This document shows, piece by piece, positions 16,248-24,691 of a stretch of DNA of 64,000 bases (position 1 is its first letter; every line of letters starts with the position of its first letter). The stretch is from positions 7,893-71,892 of the forward strand of contig DASYXT010000085.1 of the NCBI GenBank assembly GCA_035934555.1. The letters run 5' to 3'. Source of the stretch: DASYXT01 sp035934555 (GTDB lineage: Bacteria; Verrucomicrobiota; Verrucomicrobiia; Limisphaerales; UBA8199). The position numbers and the translations under genes were made by a program. The notes under the pieces were generated by a model. It was not told where the DNA came from, searched no databases, and worked only from the letters and a program-made list of their open reading frames with translations.

Positions 16248-16940
16248 TCATTTCTCCACCTCCAGCCGGTAGCCGACGCCATGCACTGTCTTGATCCAAC
16301 GCGGCTGGTCGGGATCGGATTCGATTTTCGCCCGCAGGCTGGCGATGTGGTTGTCCACCGTCCGCGTCGTTGGGAAGGCGGTGTAGCCCCAGACGAGGTC
16401 CAGGAAACGCTCGCGCGAAACCGGTTCGCCGGCGGCTTCGGCCATCAGCCGGAGCATGGCAAATTCTTTGGCGGTCAGGTGCAGGGATTTGCGGCCGCGC
16501 GCGGCGGTCTGCCGGGCGAGATCGATCTCCACCTCGCCGAGCTTCATCCGGGACGGGGCGTGCCCCTGGCGTCGCGTACGGCGCAATAGCGCTCGGACTC
16601 GCGCCAACAACTCTTCCGTGCTGAACGGTTTGACCAGGTAATCATCGGCGCCGGCATCGAGCCCGGTGACGCGGTCCTCGACCTGGCCCTTGGCTGTGAG
16701 CATAAGAATGGGGACCGGGTTGCCCAGCCGGCGCAGTTCGGCGCAGAGAGCATAGCCATCGAGTTTGGGCATCATCACGTCCAGCAGGATCAGGTCCGGC
16801 TTCTCCTCGACTGCGCGTTGCAAGCCGCTCTCGCCCTCGGCGGCAGTCAGCACGCGGTAGCCTTCGCCCGCGAGAACGTCCTGGAGGGCGATGCGCATCG
16901 GGCGCTCATCTTCGACGATTAATACGCGCTCGCTGCTCAT
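16248..16940 (-). CDS. OmpR/PhoB-family response regulator
   Basis: A 230-residue transcription factor. The receiver domain has the acidic pair ED at 10-11, the phospho-acceptor Asp54 in DLILLDVMMPKLDG, the Thr in MLTAKG and the Lys in VKPFS. The C-terminal winged helix has LHLTAKEFAMLRLMAE and TVDNHIASLRAKIE, with the usual VHGVGYRLE ending. It overlaps the upstream kinase gene by 4 bp (translational coupling), so the two form a two-component pair. PHO-box-like sites on both sides of the pair suggest it controls itself and the ankyrin gene. Confidence 0.95.
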   Translation of the reverse strand: MSSERVLIVEDERPMRIALQDVLAGEGYRVLTAAEGESGLQRAVEEKPDLILLDVMMPKLDGYALCAELRRLGNPVPILMLTAKGQVEDRVTGLDAGADDYLVKPFSTEELLARVRALLRRTRRQGHAPSRMKLGEVEIDLARQTAARGRKSLHLTAKEFAMLRLMAEAAGEPVSRERFLDLVWGYTAFPTTRTVDNHIASLRAKIESDPDQPRWIKTVHGVGYRLEVEK

Positions 16941-19114
16941 AGGTTACGAGCCAAATGATGCGAGGCGGATCCCTGGTCGAGCGCCAGGGGAAGCTCAATC
17001 GTGAACCGGCTGCCCTTTCCCACCTCGCTGTGAACACGGACGCGCCCGCCATGCGCCTCGACGATGTGTTTGACGATGCTCAAGCCAATACCGACGCCTT
17101 GGGTCTGACGCCGCAATTCATTCCCGCGCCGGTAAAAGCGCTCGAAGATACGTTCGTGCTCCGAGGCCGGGATACCTTCGCCCCGGTCCTGGACCCAGAG
17201 CGCACAAATCGCGCATGCAGTCGTGGCGTTGGCGGCTGAGGACAATGACTGATTCCCTTGCACGTTGCGGTCAGGACCATTCCAAGCTAGTGTGGCCATC
17301 TCCAAACCGACGGTGACCGTGCCGTTGGGCGGGGAATATTTGATCGCGTTATCCAGCAGATTGATCAGGGCCTGTTGGATGGCTTTGCCGTCCAGAAGTG
17401 GTTGATAGTGGATCGTTGATGGTTGCTGGGCGGCTAGAGCCAGGTGGATGTGGGATTCTGCGGCGTAAGGTTCCATCAGCTTGACGGTTTGCTCGACCAG
17501 CGCCACCAGGTCCGTGGGTTCGAATTCGTATTGCTTGCGGCCCTGCTCGATGCGGGAAAAATCCAGCACGTTTTCGATTAGTGAGGAGAGCCGCCGGCAT
17601 TCCTGGACGATGAATTGGAAATATTCCTGCTGTTTGGTGCTGGCGGTCACTTTGCCGCGCGCCAGGCTCTCGGCCAGCAACCGCACCGAAGCGATGGGCG
17701 CCCGCAACTCGTGGGACACGCTGGAGACGAAGTTGCTCTTCATTTCGCTGAGCCGGAGCTGGCGTTGGAATGCGCGATAGGCCGCGGCCAAACCGACCAC
17801 CGCCGCCAAAGCCGCAGCTATGATGAGCGCGCCGAACCAGTACACCCGCGCCTTTTGGACGGCGAATAACGTGTCCGGGCTGGTGAGGTAAATATTGAGC
17901 CGCATTTGGTCGCCGGTCGCGCCAGGTGGCGTGGCCGACGACAGCACGTCGGTCGCGAGCACGGGGCCAAAATTCTTCAGTTGTTCAGTGACGTCTTCCT
18001 TCGCATCAAAGCCAATCCCTTTGCTGATGCGATGGACAGACCGCCAGACTCGCAGAGCGGGCGCTGACTGGATAACTCGTTCCCCGGCAAGCTCGACGCC
18101 CACCCCGAAGTAATCGGGCAGCCCACGGGTGGACAGAGCGAGCCGGCTCAGACGCGCGCCCAGGTCCGATTCGCTGCGGCAGTAGTAAACAATATTGGTC
18201 CCTGAGCGGCTTGCGGGAATGGCCAGCCACCTTTGGGCGGCGTATCCCGGCGCAGTGAACCAGACCCAGCCGCCGCGGAGCAAAGGGCCTTGCGCCGCGG
18301 TATAAAAGTCGCGCGCGGCGGATTGCTCGTTCCAAATGCGGCGCCATTTGCCAACGGTGGACTCCGGTAAGCCCGGCTGCCGCTCCAGCAGGTCCAACAT
18401 CAATGGTGTGACCGCAGAGGGGCGGCACACCAGGTTCGAGCACAAATTTTCCACAGCTCCCCCCAGGTCAGCGGGTGCTCCGTGTAAGTATTGAATGATT
18501 TTCAGACCCGCGAGCACCCCCAGCGGCAAACCGCCCTCGCTTGCCACATCAGAATATTTGTCTCGCACCATGGCAAATTCCTCTTGAGCGGCTTGAGCCT
18601 TGTTTTGTTTGGCCAGCAACAGCCCGGAAGCATACCGAGCGGCTGCGGCAAATCGGCGCGGCGGATTGGCTTCAATGAATTGGCGGTAAGCGCGCAGCGC
18701 CGGGTCGGGGCTGTCGTCGCGGGCTTCGGCTTCGCGCGCAGTTTGCCACAGACGCGCCAGGCGGGGTTGGAGCGCTGCGAGGTCCAAAGGCTCGGGAGCC
18801 GGATCGGGGTTATAGGGTGGGGGTGAAACGATCCGCCCGAGCGAGTCCACGGTGAATTGCCGAGCGCCATCGCTATCAAGCGAGGGGGAGGCTTCGGAAG
18901 CGAAGTTGGTGAGGGTGTTCCAAAACTGTTGCGCGAGCGAATCGGCGAGGCCCTGGGCGCGCTGGGCGGCGTCCTGGCGGGCCAACGCGCGGTCCTGCCG
19001 CAACGACAGCAAGCCGACGGTGGCCAGAATAGCGCAGGGGAGCAGGATCAGCGCGCCCTGCCAGAAGAAACCTGGGTGCCGTTGGTTCGCGGGTTGACCC
19101 ATGACTCCATCCAT
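16937..19114 (-). CDS. Membrane sensor histidine kinase
   Basis: A 725-residue sensor. An N-terminal membrane helix (GALILLPCAILATVGLLSL) and a second one (GALIIAAALAAVVGLAAAY, near residue 430) enclose a large periplasmic region with a TPR-like portion (DPALRAYRQFIEANPPRRFAAAARYASGLLLAKQNK). The kinase core has the H box FVSSVSHELRAPIASVRLLAE, the N box INLLDNAIKYSPPNG, and the G boxes DRGEGIP and GVGIGLSIVKHIVEAHGG. It precedes and overlaps its response regulator. The ligand is unknown; a phosphate-limitation role is only hinted at by the nearby PHO-box-like sites. Confidence 0.93.
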   Translation of the reverse strand: MDGVMGQPANQRHPGFFWQGALILLPCAILATVGLLSLRQDRALARQDAAQRAQGLADSLAQQFWNTLTNFASEASPSLDSDGARQFTVDSLGRIVSPPPYNPDPAPEPLDLAALQPRLARLWQTAREAEARDDSPDPALRAYRQFIEANPPRRFAAAARYASGLLLAKQNKAQAAQEEFAMVRDKYSDVASEGGLPLGVLAGLKIIQYLHGAPADLGGAVENLCSNLVCRPSAVTPLMLDLLERQPGLPESTVGKWRRIWNEQSAARDFYTAAQGPLLRGGWVWFTAPGYAAQRWLAIPASRSGTNIVYYCRSESDLGARLSRLALSTRGLPDYFGVGVELAGERVIQSAPALRVWRSVHRISKGIGFDAKEDVTEQLKNFGPVLATDVLSSATPPGATGDQMRLNIYLTSPDTLFAVQKARVYWFGALIIAAALAAVVGLAAAYRAFQRQLRLSEMKSNFVSSVSHELRAPIASVRLLAESLARGKVTASTKQQEYFQFIVQECRRLSSLIENVLDFSRIEQGRKQYEFEPTDLVALVEQTVKLMEPYAAESHIHLALAAQQPSTIHYQPLLDGKAIQQALINLLDNAIKYSPPNGTVTVGLEMATLAWNGPDRNVQGNQSLSSAANATTACAICALWVQDRGEGIPASEHERIFERFYRRGNELRRQTQGVGIGLSIVKHIVEAHGGRVRVHSEVGKGSRFTIELPLALDQGSASHHLARNL

Positions 19115-19148
19115 GTTCGGTGCAACCTAACCCTGGCAGGCTGGAGAA

Positions 19149-19166
19149 TTGTCATGGTTTTGTAAA
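19149..19166 (+). promoter_or_regulatory. PHO-box-like direct repeat upstream of the kinase gene
   Basis: TTGTCAT-GGTT-TTGTAAA, 35 bp upstream of the kinase start codon and just after trpF. It is nearly identical to the site at 16218-16235 and has the same 11-bp half-site period. It is the expected place for autoregulation by the response regulator. Confidence 0.6.
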
Positions 19167-19185
19167 ATACAACCCGGGACTCGCC

Positions 19186-19812
19186 CTAAGCCGCAACGGC
19201 CCCTTTGGCCGCATGAATAAATGCCTCGACCTTTTGCTGGTCTTTCTTCCCAGGCGAAGTTTCGACGCCACTGGAAACATCCACACCGTACGGCTGAACT
19301 TGCTGAATGGCCGTCGCGACGTTTTCCGGAGTCAAGCCGCCCGCCAGGAAAATGGGGCGGCCACGGCCCTGCACCGTGCGCGCCAACTCCCAATTGAAGG
19401 TGGCGCCGGTGCCGCCCACGACCTCCGCTGAGTAGGCATCCAGCAGCCACGCGTCGGTAGGATAAAGCGCAACCGCTTCGAGCGAGGCGGCATCCCGAAT
19501 CCGGAACGCCTTCATGCTCATGATGCCGAACTGAGAACAATATTCCGGAGGTTCATCCCCATGAAACTGCAGCAGGTTCAGACCGCATTCACTGAGGGCG
19601 CGTAGCACGAGCTCTTCCGGCGCGTTGACGAACACGCCCACCTTCACGACGGGCGCGGGCAATCGGCGCACGATTTCCCGCGCCCGCTCAACAGAGACGT
19701 GGCGCGGGCTGGACTCGTAAAAAACGAACCCCAGCGCGTCCGCCCCGGCGTTCGCCGCGGCGAGGGCATCCGCCTCATTAGTAAGCCCGCAGATTTTGAC
19801 AATGACAGACAT
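19186..19812 (-). CDS. trpF: Phosphoribosylanthranilate isomerase
   Basis: TrpF converts phosphoribosylanthranilate to CdRP in tryptophan synthesis, a single TIM-barrel domain in the cytoplasm. The 208-residue product begins VKICGLTNEADALAA with the catalytic Cys, has LLQFHGDEPPEYC, the catalytic Asp in WLLDAYS and the phosphate-binding FLAGGLTPENV and GVDVSSGVETSPGKKD motifs. No other trp gene is adjacent. Confidence 0.97.
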   Translation of the reverse strand: MSVIVKICGLTNEADALAAANAGADALGFVFYESSPRHVSVERAREIVRRLPAPVVKVGVFVNAPEELVLRALSECGLNLLQFHGDEPPEYCSQFGIMSMKAFRIRDAASLEAVALYPTDAWLLDAYSAEVVGGTGATFNWELARTVQGRGRPIFLAGGLTPENVATAIQQVQPYGVDVSSGVETSPGKKDQQKVEAFIHAAKGAVAA

Positions 19813-19950
19813 CGAATCCGGTTAGCATTCCACAGGGACTGTGCAGCGACAACCCTGTTCCTCGTTGCCACTGGTTCCCAGAATTCCATTTTCAAAGGGC
19901 CTGACCGGCAGGTTTCGCGAGAACAGATTTGTATCGGGCATGTCGTCAAT

Positions 19951-19981
19951 TTAATCTTCTATTAATCTCCATTTAATCTTC
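19951..19981 (+). promoter_or_regulatory. Triple 9-bp direct repeat at exact 11-bp spacing
   Basis: TTAATCTTC (19951-19959), TTAATCTCC (19962-19970) and TTAATCTTC (19973-19981) repeat with an 11-bp period. One helical turn per repeat is typical of tandem response-regulator sites. The array lies 105 bp upstream of the lipoprotein gene at 20087 and 139 bp from the divergent trpF start. No regulator can be assigned. Confidence 0.6.
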
Positions 19982-20086
19982 GAGTGGAAATTTAAGATGA
20001 CATGAATGGAACCGCGTCCATTGGGCCAGGCTCCCGCGACCGTCACCCTCCGGGCCGGTTCCGGGGACCATAGTGGAGAATAGTTT

Positions 20087-20575
20087 ATGCGCATCTTAGG
20101 CTTGGTGAGTTTGATTGCTTCAACGCTGATCTTCGTTTCGTGCACCGCACCGCAGTTGACCGTTAATCCGGTTGGCCCGGCGCCGGCTGCCTGGTCCCCG
20201 TTGGCGCCGGCCGGCGCCAAGGGCCAACTGCAGGTCTATACGCAAACCGATGAATTCGAGATTGACCATGACGTGCCTTATTTCCCCCACACCGACTACC
20301 GGGTTTTGACGCCGGCGGGGAAAGCCGTCCGGCGGGTGTGGAACTCGCAGAGTCATGAGGACGAAATGCCCACCGTCGTGAGTCTGCCCGCGGGCAACTA
20401 TATGGTCCAGGCTCAAGCCGAGTTTTACGGGGTGATTAACGTGCCGGTCGTGGTAAAGCCGGGTGCGTTGACGAGAGTGTTTTTGCAGCCGGGCTGGGTT
20501 CCGGGCGCCACCGTCGCCAGCTCCGATTTGGTCCAACTGCCCCATGGCTATTACATTGGCTGGCGCGGAAACTGA
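20087..20575 (+). CDS. Small lipoprotein of unknown function
   Basis: A 162-residue predicted lipoprotein with signal MRILGLVSLIASTLIFVSC and lipid-modified Cys19. The mature part has a carboxypeptidase-like/PEGA-like beta character (VVSLPAGNYMVQAQAEFYGVINVPVVVKPGALTRVFLQPG), seen in envelope proteins that bind cell-wall or surface polymers. An array of three 11-bp-spaced repeats upstream suggests tight regulation. The ferredoxin gene follows 20 bp later but is probably unrelated in function. Confidence 0.75.
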   Translation: MRILGLVSLIASTLIFVSCTAPQLTVNPVGPAPAAWSPLAPAGAKGQLQVYTQTDEFEIDHDVPYFPHTDYRVLTPAGKAVRRVWNSQSHEDEMPTVVSLPAGNYMVQAQAEFYGVINVPVVVKPGALTRVFLQPGWVPGATVASSDLVQLPHGYYIGWRGN

Positions 20576-20595
20576 AATGCGCTACAATAGGTTTC

Positions 20596-20916
20596 ATGGC
20601 CCACGTTGTTACCAACAAATGCAATGGCTGCAAGTTCACCGACTGTGTCGAGGTCTGTCCTGTAGCCTGTTTTTACGAACTCGACAATCAACTGGTGATT
20701 CACCCGGATGAATGCATCGATTGCACCGCTTGCGTGTCGGAGTGTCCGGTCCAGGCAATCTACGCCGAGGCCGACCTGCCGGGCGATTTTCAGGCTGCGG
20801 TCGAGTTCAATGCCACCGAATCCCGCCGCGTGAAGGATGCCGGCCAGGACGCGCTGGTCCAAAAGAAGGACCCGCTGCCGACGGCAGAGGCGCGAAAAGC
20901 CGAGCTAGGGTTTTAG
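20596..20916 (+). CDS. fdxA: 7Fe ferredoxin, FdxA type
   Basis: A 106-residue soluble electron carrier with one [3Fe-4S] and one [4Fe-4S] cluster. Cluster ligands are visible in CNGCKFTDCVEVCPV and in CIDCTACVSECP; FYELDNQLVIHPDECIDC is the family core. The C-terminal extension (ADLPGDFQAAVEFNATES...) is typical of Azotobacter FdI-like proteins. Its stop lies 12 bp inside the 3' end of the convergent mutM gene. Confidence 0.95.
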   Translation: MAHVVTNKCNGCKFTDCVEVCPVACFYELDNQLVIHPDECIDCTACVSECPVQAIYAEADLPGDFQAAVEFNATESRRVKDAGQDALVQKKDPLPTAEARKAELGF

Positions 20917-21810
20917 CCGAGCAGCCGGCGTCGGCGGTCCGCGCTGGCACTGCGGACAGAAGAAAGTGCTGCGCGCCGCCTGAACGATGCGCCGGACGGC
21001 TCGACCGCATCGAACACAAGGTTTGCCCTCGCGGTCATAAACCCGCAACCGTTCTTCGTAGGTGAGCGGAGTATCCTGGTTGGCGCCGTAGTAAAAAAGG
21101 TTGAGTCGAGCCTCGCGCTCCGGGCGGCGGCTTTTGGCGCTGCCGCTAAAGTTCAATGGCACGGTGCTGCCGCACAGGATGGCCTGACGCAGCACACTGC
21201 GCAGTGCCCGCCACAACCGGCGCACCTCGGGCCGCGTGAGCTGCCCCGCAGGCACACTCGGCCGCAATCTGGCGCGGAACAACGCCTCGCTGGCGTAGAT
21301 GTTCCCCACTCCCGCAAGGGCCGATTGATCCAGCAGCTTCACTTTGATCGCCTGACGCGAGTCGCCCAGCGCCTGCGCCAAACTCCGCGCACTAAAATCC
21401 TTGCCCAGGGGTTCCGGCCCCAACCTCGCCAGCGCTCCCGTCGCGAGCGTGAAGCGTCCAAAGTAACGGGTGTCCTCGAAGATAAATTTCTCGCGCCCAA
21501 GTTCGAGCACCACGGCGGCGTGCTTCGGCTCAACCGACCCTGCGGGCGCCAAATACATTCGGCCGGTCATCCCCAAATGCCCGAGCAGGGAGATCGCGCC
21601 GGTTCGTCTGCGCCGCAACGTGAACACGAGGAATTTCCCCCGGCGCGCAACCTCCGTAAAGCGCGCGCCGCGCAGCGTTCGGCCCAGCTCCGCGACGCTG
21701 GTCGGCAACAAGACCTTGGCCCGGCGCACGCGCACCGAGCGAATAGTTTTGCCAACCAAAAGGGGTCGCAAGTGACGAACCAGCACTTCGACTTCGGGCA
21801 ATTCAGGCAT
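20905..21810 (-). CDS. mutM: Formamidopyrimidine-DNA glycosylase
   Basis: MutM/Fpg removes 8-oxoguanine and formamidopyrimidines and nicks the strand. The product (301 residues) has the catalytic N terminus PELPEVE (Pro2, Glu3), the conserved Lys in LGHLGMTGR, and the helix-two-turn-helix segment LLDQSALAGVGNIYASEALF. The C-terminal zinc finger is complete (CVRCGRAV ... FFCPQCQRG). A short Pro-rich tail follows the finger. Tail-to-tail overlap with fdxA is 12 bp. Confidence 0.97.
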   Translation of the reverse strand: MPELPEVEVLVRHLRPLLVGKTIRSVRVRRAKVLLPTSVAELGRTLRGARFTEVARRGKFLVFTLRRRRTGAISLLGHLGMTGRMYLAPAGSVEPKHAAVVLELGREKFIFEDTRYFGRFTLATGALARLGPEPLGKDFSARSLAQALGDSRQAIKVKLLDQSALAGVGNIYASEALFRARLRPSVPAGQLTRPEVRRLWRALRSVLRQAILCGSTVPLNFSGSAKSRRPEREARLNLFYYGANQDTPLTYEERLRVYDREGKPCVRCGRAVRRIVQAARSTFFCPQCQRGPPTPAARLKP

Positions 21811-22044
21811 GCAGGAACCTTAAATACCGCTGGCGATGGCCGAAAAGCAACTCGACTGAAAAGCAGCAGTCAGTGGTCTGAGCTCAGGACATCGGAGGAC
21901 CAGAGCCGCCCCCGCTCCGGTCCGGTCAGGCGTGGTGGGCGGCCCGTCTAAGGGTTTCCCTTAGCGCCTCTAGTTCAAAACCCCTAGACAAAATAAGAGC
22001 AGGTCCTAATTGTCTTGACTCGTGCCTTCTCCTAAATTGCTTCC

Positions 22045-23094
22045 ATGCAGACAACATATGTTAGGCAGCCTTCCCCAGCGAAAAGCCAATTTAATGCTGT
22101 CGCGGCCGGTGGCGGCGGCCTGGCGTTGCGCGGGGGGGCGGGCAGCAATGGCCCGGTCCCGCGGCGGGCGGCTCCGTACAAAGGCCGCGGGGGCGCCAAC
22201 GGCAACGGGCAGAGCGACCGGGGTTTGATCGAAGCGCTGGGGGCCTCGAAGGTGTTTCAGGATTACGAGCGGGCCTTCACGGAGGCCACGGGGTTGCCGG
22301 TGGCCTTGCGGCCAGTGGAAACGTGGCAGTTACCGCATCACGGCAGGCGCAACGAAGGCCCGTTTTGCTCGCTCATATCCGAGAAAAGCCGTGCGTGTGC
22401 GTCGTGCCTCTCGATGCAGGAACGGTTGTCGCAGGCGGCCACTCTGGAAGCGCAAACGCTGGGTTGTCCCAACGGGCTGTGCGATACGGCGGTGCCGGTG
22501 CGGTTGGGCGATCGGTTGATCGGATTTTTGCAGACCGGGCAGGTATTCCGCAAGAAGCCGACGGAATCGCAATTCGAACGGGCGGCGCGGCAAGTGGCGC
22601 AATGGGGCGTGGACGTGAGCGTGGCGACGCTGCGCGAGGCCTATTTCGCGACGCGAGTAGTGCCCACGCGGCAACACGAAGCGGTGGTAAAACTCCTAAC
22701 AATTTTTGCTCAACACCTCTCAATGTTAAGTAACCAGGTGATCGTGCAGCAGGACCACGCCGAACCGCCGGTCATCACGCGCGCCAAGGAGTACATCCAG
22801 GAACACCAAACCGAGAACCTGCGCCTGGGTCATGTCGCCAAAGCGTGCAATACCAGCACGTTTTATTTCTGCAAAATGTTCAAGAAGATTACCGGGATCA
22901 ACTTCACCGATTACCTTTCGCGGGTGCGAATTGAAAAATCCAAGAACCTCCTGCTCAATCCCAACCTGCGGGTCAGCGAAATTGCCTTTGAAGTCGGGTT
23001 CCAGTCCCTCACCCATTTCAACCGCGTGTTTAAGAAGATCCTCGGCCAGTCTCCGACAGAGTACCGCGCGCAATTGCTGGGCAAAATGGTCTGA
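22045..23094 (+). CDS. AraC-family regulator with PocR sensory domain
   Basis: A 349-residue transcription factor. The first ~55 residues are Gly/Ala/Arg-rich and probably disordered. A PocR-type ligand domain follows (DYERAFTEATGLPVALRP, FCSLISEKSRACASCLSMQE, CPNGLCDTAVPVRLGDRLIG), with the paired Cys typical of that domain. The C-terminal AraC DNA-binding domain has both helix-turn-helices (LGHVAKACNTSTFYFCKMFKK and VSEIAFEVGFQSLTHFNRVFKK ... SPTEYR). Related proteins sense small diols or hydrocarbon derivatives (family knowledge). No obvious target operon is adjacent. Confidence 0.92.
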   Translation: MQTTYVRQPSPAKSQFNAVAAGGGGLALRGGAGSNGPVPRRAAPYKGRGGANGNGQSDRGLIEALGASKVFQDYERAFTEATGLPVALRPVETWQLPHHGRRNEGPFCSLISEKSRACASCLSMQERLSQAATLEAQTLGCPNGLCDTAVPVRLGDRLIGFLQTGQVFRKKPTESQFERAARQVAQWGVDVSVATLREAYFATRVVPTRQHEAVVKLLTIFAQHLSMLSNQVIVQQDHAEPPVITRAKEYIQEHQTENLRLGHVAKACNTSTFYFCKMFKKITGINFTDYLSRVRIEKSKNLLLNPNLRVSEIAFEVGFQSLTHFNRVFKKILGQSPTEYRAQLLGKMV

Positions 23095-23104
23095 ACGATT
23101 CAGG

Positions 23105-23192
23105 TTACCTCGAGTTTCTCACTCAAGGGCTCAATAACCATCGTTCGATATTCCATGGTCTGGACGCAATGGTCATTGGTTATTCGAGGTAA
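23105..23192. repeat. Interrupted inverted repeat between the AraC-type gene and queE
   Basis: The 16-mer TGGTTATTCGAGGTAA (23177-23192) is the reverse complement of TTACCTCGA (23105-23113) plus AATAACCA (23133-23140), with 19 extra bases between those two pieces. Transcribed, it would fold into a long stem with a large bulge. It may act as a terminator-like structure or be a repeat interrupted by an insertion. Confidence 0.55.
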
Positions 23193-23213
23193 TATCCGCT
23201 ATCGTGCCGTGGC

Positions 23214-23954
23214 ATGTCGGACAGTTTGGCAGTCAACGAAATCTACCTCAGCCTGCAAGGGGAAAGCACCCTGGCGGGGCTGCCCTGCATTTTCATTCGG
23301 CTCACCGCTTGCAATCTGCGTTGCTCGTACTGCGATACCGCTTATGCCTTTACCGAAGGAAAACGCATGCCGGTGGACGCAGTGTGTGCGGAAGTGGCAC
23401 GGCTGGCGAAGCCATTTGAAAATGGTTCTGCCGGCGCGCCAAGCCGTTTGCCACTGGTTGAATTAACCGGCGGCGAGCCCTTATTGCAAAAGGGTTCGCT
23501 GCCCCTGATGCAAGCGTTATGCGATGAAGATTACACCGTGCTGCTGGAAACCAGCGGCGCGCTGGATATCGCGCCGGTGGATCCGCGCGTTCGGCGCATC
23601 ATGGATTTGAAATGCCCCAGCAGCGGCGAGTCCGACCGCAATCGCTGGGAGAACCTGCGCCACCTCAAATCCACTGACGAGGTCAAGTTTGTGATCGGCA
23701 CGGTTGAGGATTATGAATGGGCGAGGGACGCGATTGGAACGCACGGATTGGCGGGGATTTGTCCGATGCTCTTTTCGTGGGTGCATCCACTGGCGCCGGA
23801 ACAGCAAGACAAAACGCTGAAGCGTGTGCCGGCCGGCCAAACACCGCTATCACGCCGGGAGTTAGTTGAGCGGGTGATCGCCGACTCGTTGCCGGTGCGG
23901 TTTCAGGTGCAGCTTCATAAACTGATTTGGCCACCTGAACAAAAAGGCGTGTGA
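23214..23954 (+). CDS. queE: 7-carboxy-7-deazaguanine synthase
   Basis: QueE is a radical-SAM enzyme that contracts carboxy-tetrahydropterin to 7-carboxy-7-deazaguanine on the way to preQ1 and queuosine. The 246-residue product starts with NEIYLSLQGESTLAGLPC, has the CX3CX2C cluster motif CNLRCSYCDTAY, and ELTGGEPLLQ, which helps bind SAM. The ATG at 23214 fits the usual N terminus. No other queuosine gene is in the window. Confidence 0.93.
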   Translation: MSDSLAVNEIYLSLQGESTLAGLPCIFIRLTACNLRCSYCDTAYAFTEGKRMPVDAVCAEVARLAKPFENGSAGAPSRLPLVELTGGEPLLQKGSLPLMQALCDEDYTVLLETSGALDIAPVDPRVRRIMDLKCPSSGESDRNRWENLRHLKSTDEVKFVIGTVEDYEWARDAIGTHGLAGICPMLFSWVHPLAPEQQDKTLKRVPAGQTPLSRRELVERVIADSLPVRFQVQLHKLIWPPEQKGV

Positions 23955-24067
23955 CCACCGGCCTCGTTTCGAAGACATGAGGCCGCATTCCCTTACTCCT
24001 TTTTTTACGGTTCCATAGCCCCAGTTTGCCCTTTTCCTTTGCAGTGGCTCTTTTTACCTTGGCCGCA

Positions 24068-24691
24068 ATGAGCTCATCGAACTATCGGGTCCGGCGGGCG
24101 ACGCTCGAGGACGTCACGGTCCTAATGGAGCTGTGGAAGTCGATGAAGTACCCCGCCGATGAATTGGCGCGGCGCATAACGGAATTCCAGGTGGCTGAAG
24201 GGGCGGATGGGAAGGTGCTTGGCGCCGTGGGTCTGCAAATGGCGCAGCGCCAGGGCCGCATTCACAGCGAGGCTTTTGGCGATTTTTCCGTGGCAGACCA
24301 TGTGCGGCCGCTGCTGTGGGACCGGCTCAATGCTTTGGCGGCTAACCACGGATTGCTCCGGCTCTGGAGCCAGGAACAAGCGCCGTTTTGGAGTCACTGC
24401 GGGCTGGTCAAGCCGGACCCGGAAGCCCTGGAAAAGCTGCCGGAAGGCTGGCGGGGTTCACCCGGGCCCTGGTTGACGTTGAAATTGAAGGAAGACATCG
24501 CTGAGGTGATCTCCGCCGACAAAGAATTCGCGATGTACATGGCGGCGGAAAAGGAACGCACCGCGCGGGCGATGCAACAGGCCAAAATGCTCAAAGCGAT
24601 CGCGACGCTAGTGGCCCTGGTCGTGCTGGCATTGGTCATGGCCGGCGGATTCCTGCTGCTGCGCCACAACCCCCGGTTGCTGCAACATTGA
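24068..24691 (+). CDS. GNAT-like acetyltransferase domain protein with C-terminal membrane anchor
   Basis: A 207-residue protein from ATG 24068 (MSSSNYRVRRATLEDVTVLMELW). The N-terminal part opens like GNAT N-acetyltransferases (RRATLEDVTVL) and continues with EGADGKVLGAVGLQM; the acetyl-CoA loop is not well conserved, so activity is uncertain. A charged helical segment (EFAMYMAAEKERTARAMQQAKMLK) leads into a single C-terminal membrane helix (ATLVALVVLALVMAGGFLLL). The gene overlaps the 3' end of the convergent lipA by 84 bp, so the membrane helix is antisense to the lipA tail. Confidence 0.7.
   Translation: MSSSNYRVRRATLEDVTVLMELWKSMKYPADELARRITEFQVAEGADGKVLGAVGLQMAQRQGRIHSEAFGDFSVADHVRPLLWDRLNALAANHGLLRLWSQEQAPFWSHCGLVKPDPEALEKLPEGWRGSPGPWLTLKLKEDIAEVISADKEFAMYMAAEKERTARAMQQAKMLKAIATLVALVVLALVMAGGFLLLRHNPRLLQH

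Noticed and set aside
23095..23213. Possible preQ1 riboswitch upstream of queE
   Set aside because: No preQ1 aptamer pattern is present; the structure seen is an interrupted dyad.
23960..24008. Hairpin GGCCTC...GAGGCC followed by a T-run after queE
   Set aside because: The stem is only 6 bp and the T-run starts about 13 nt later, so it is too weak to call a terminator.
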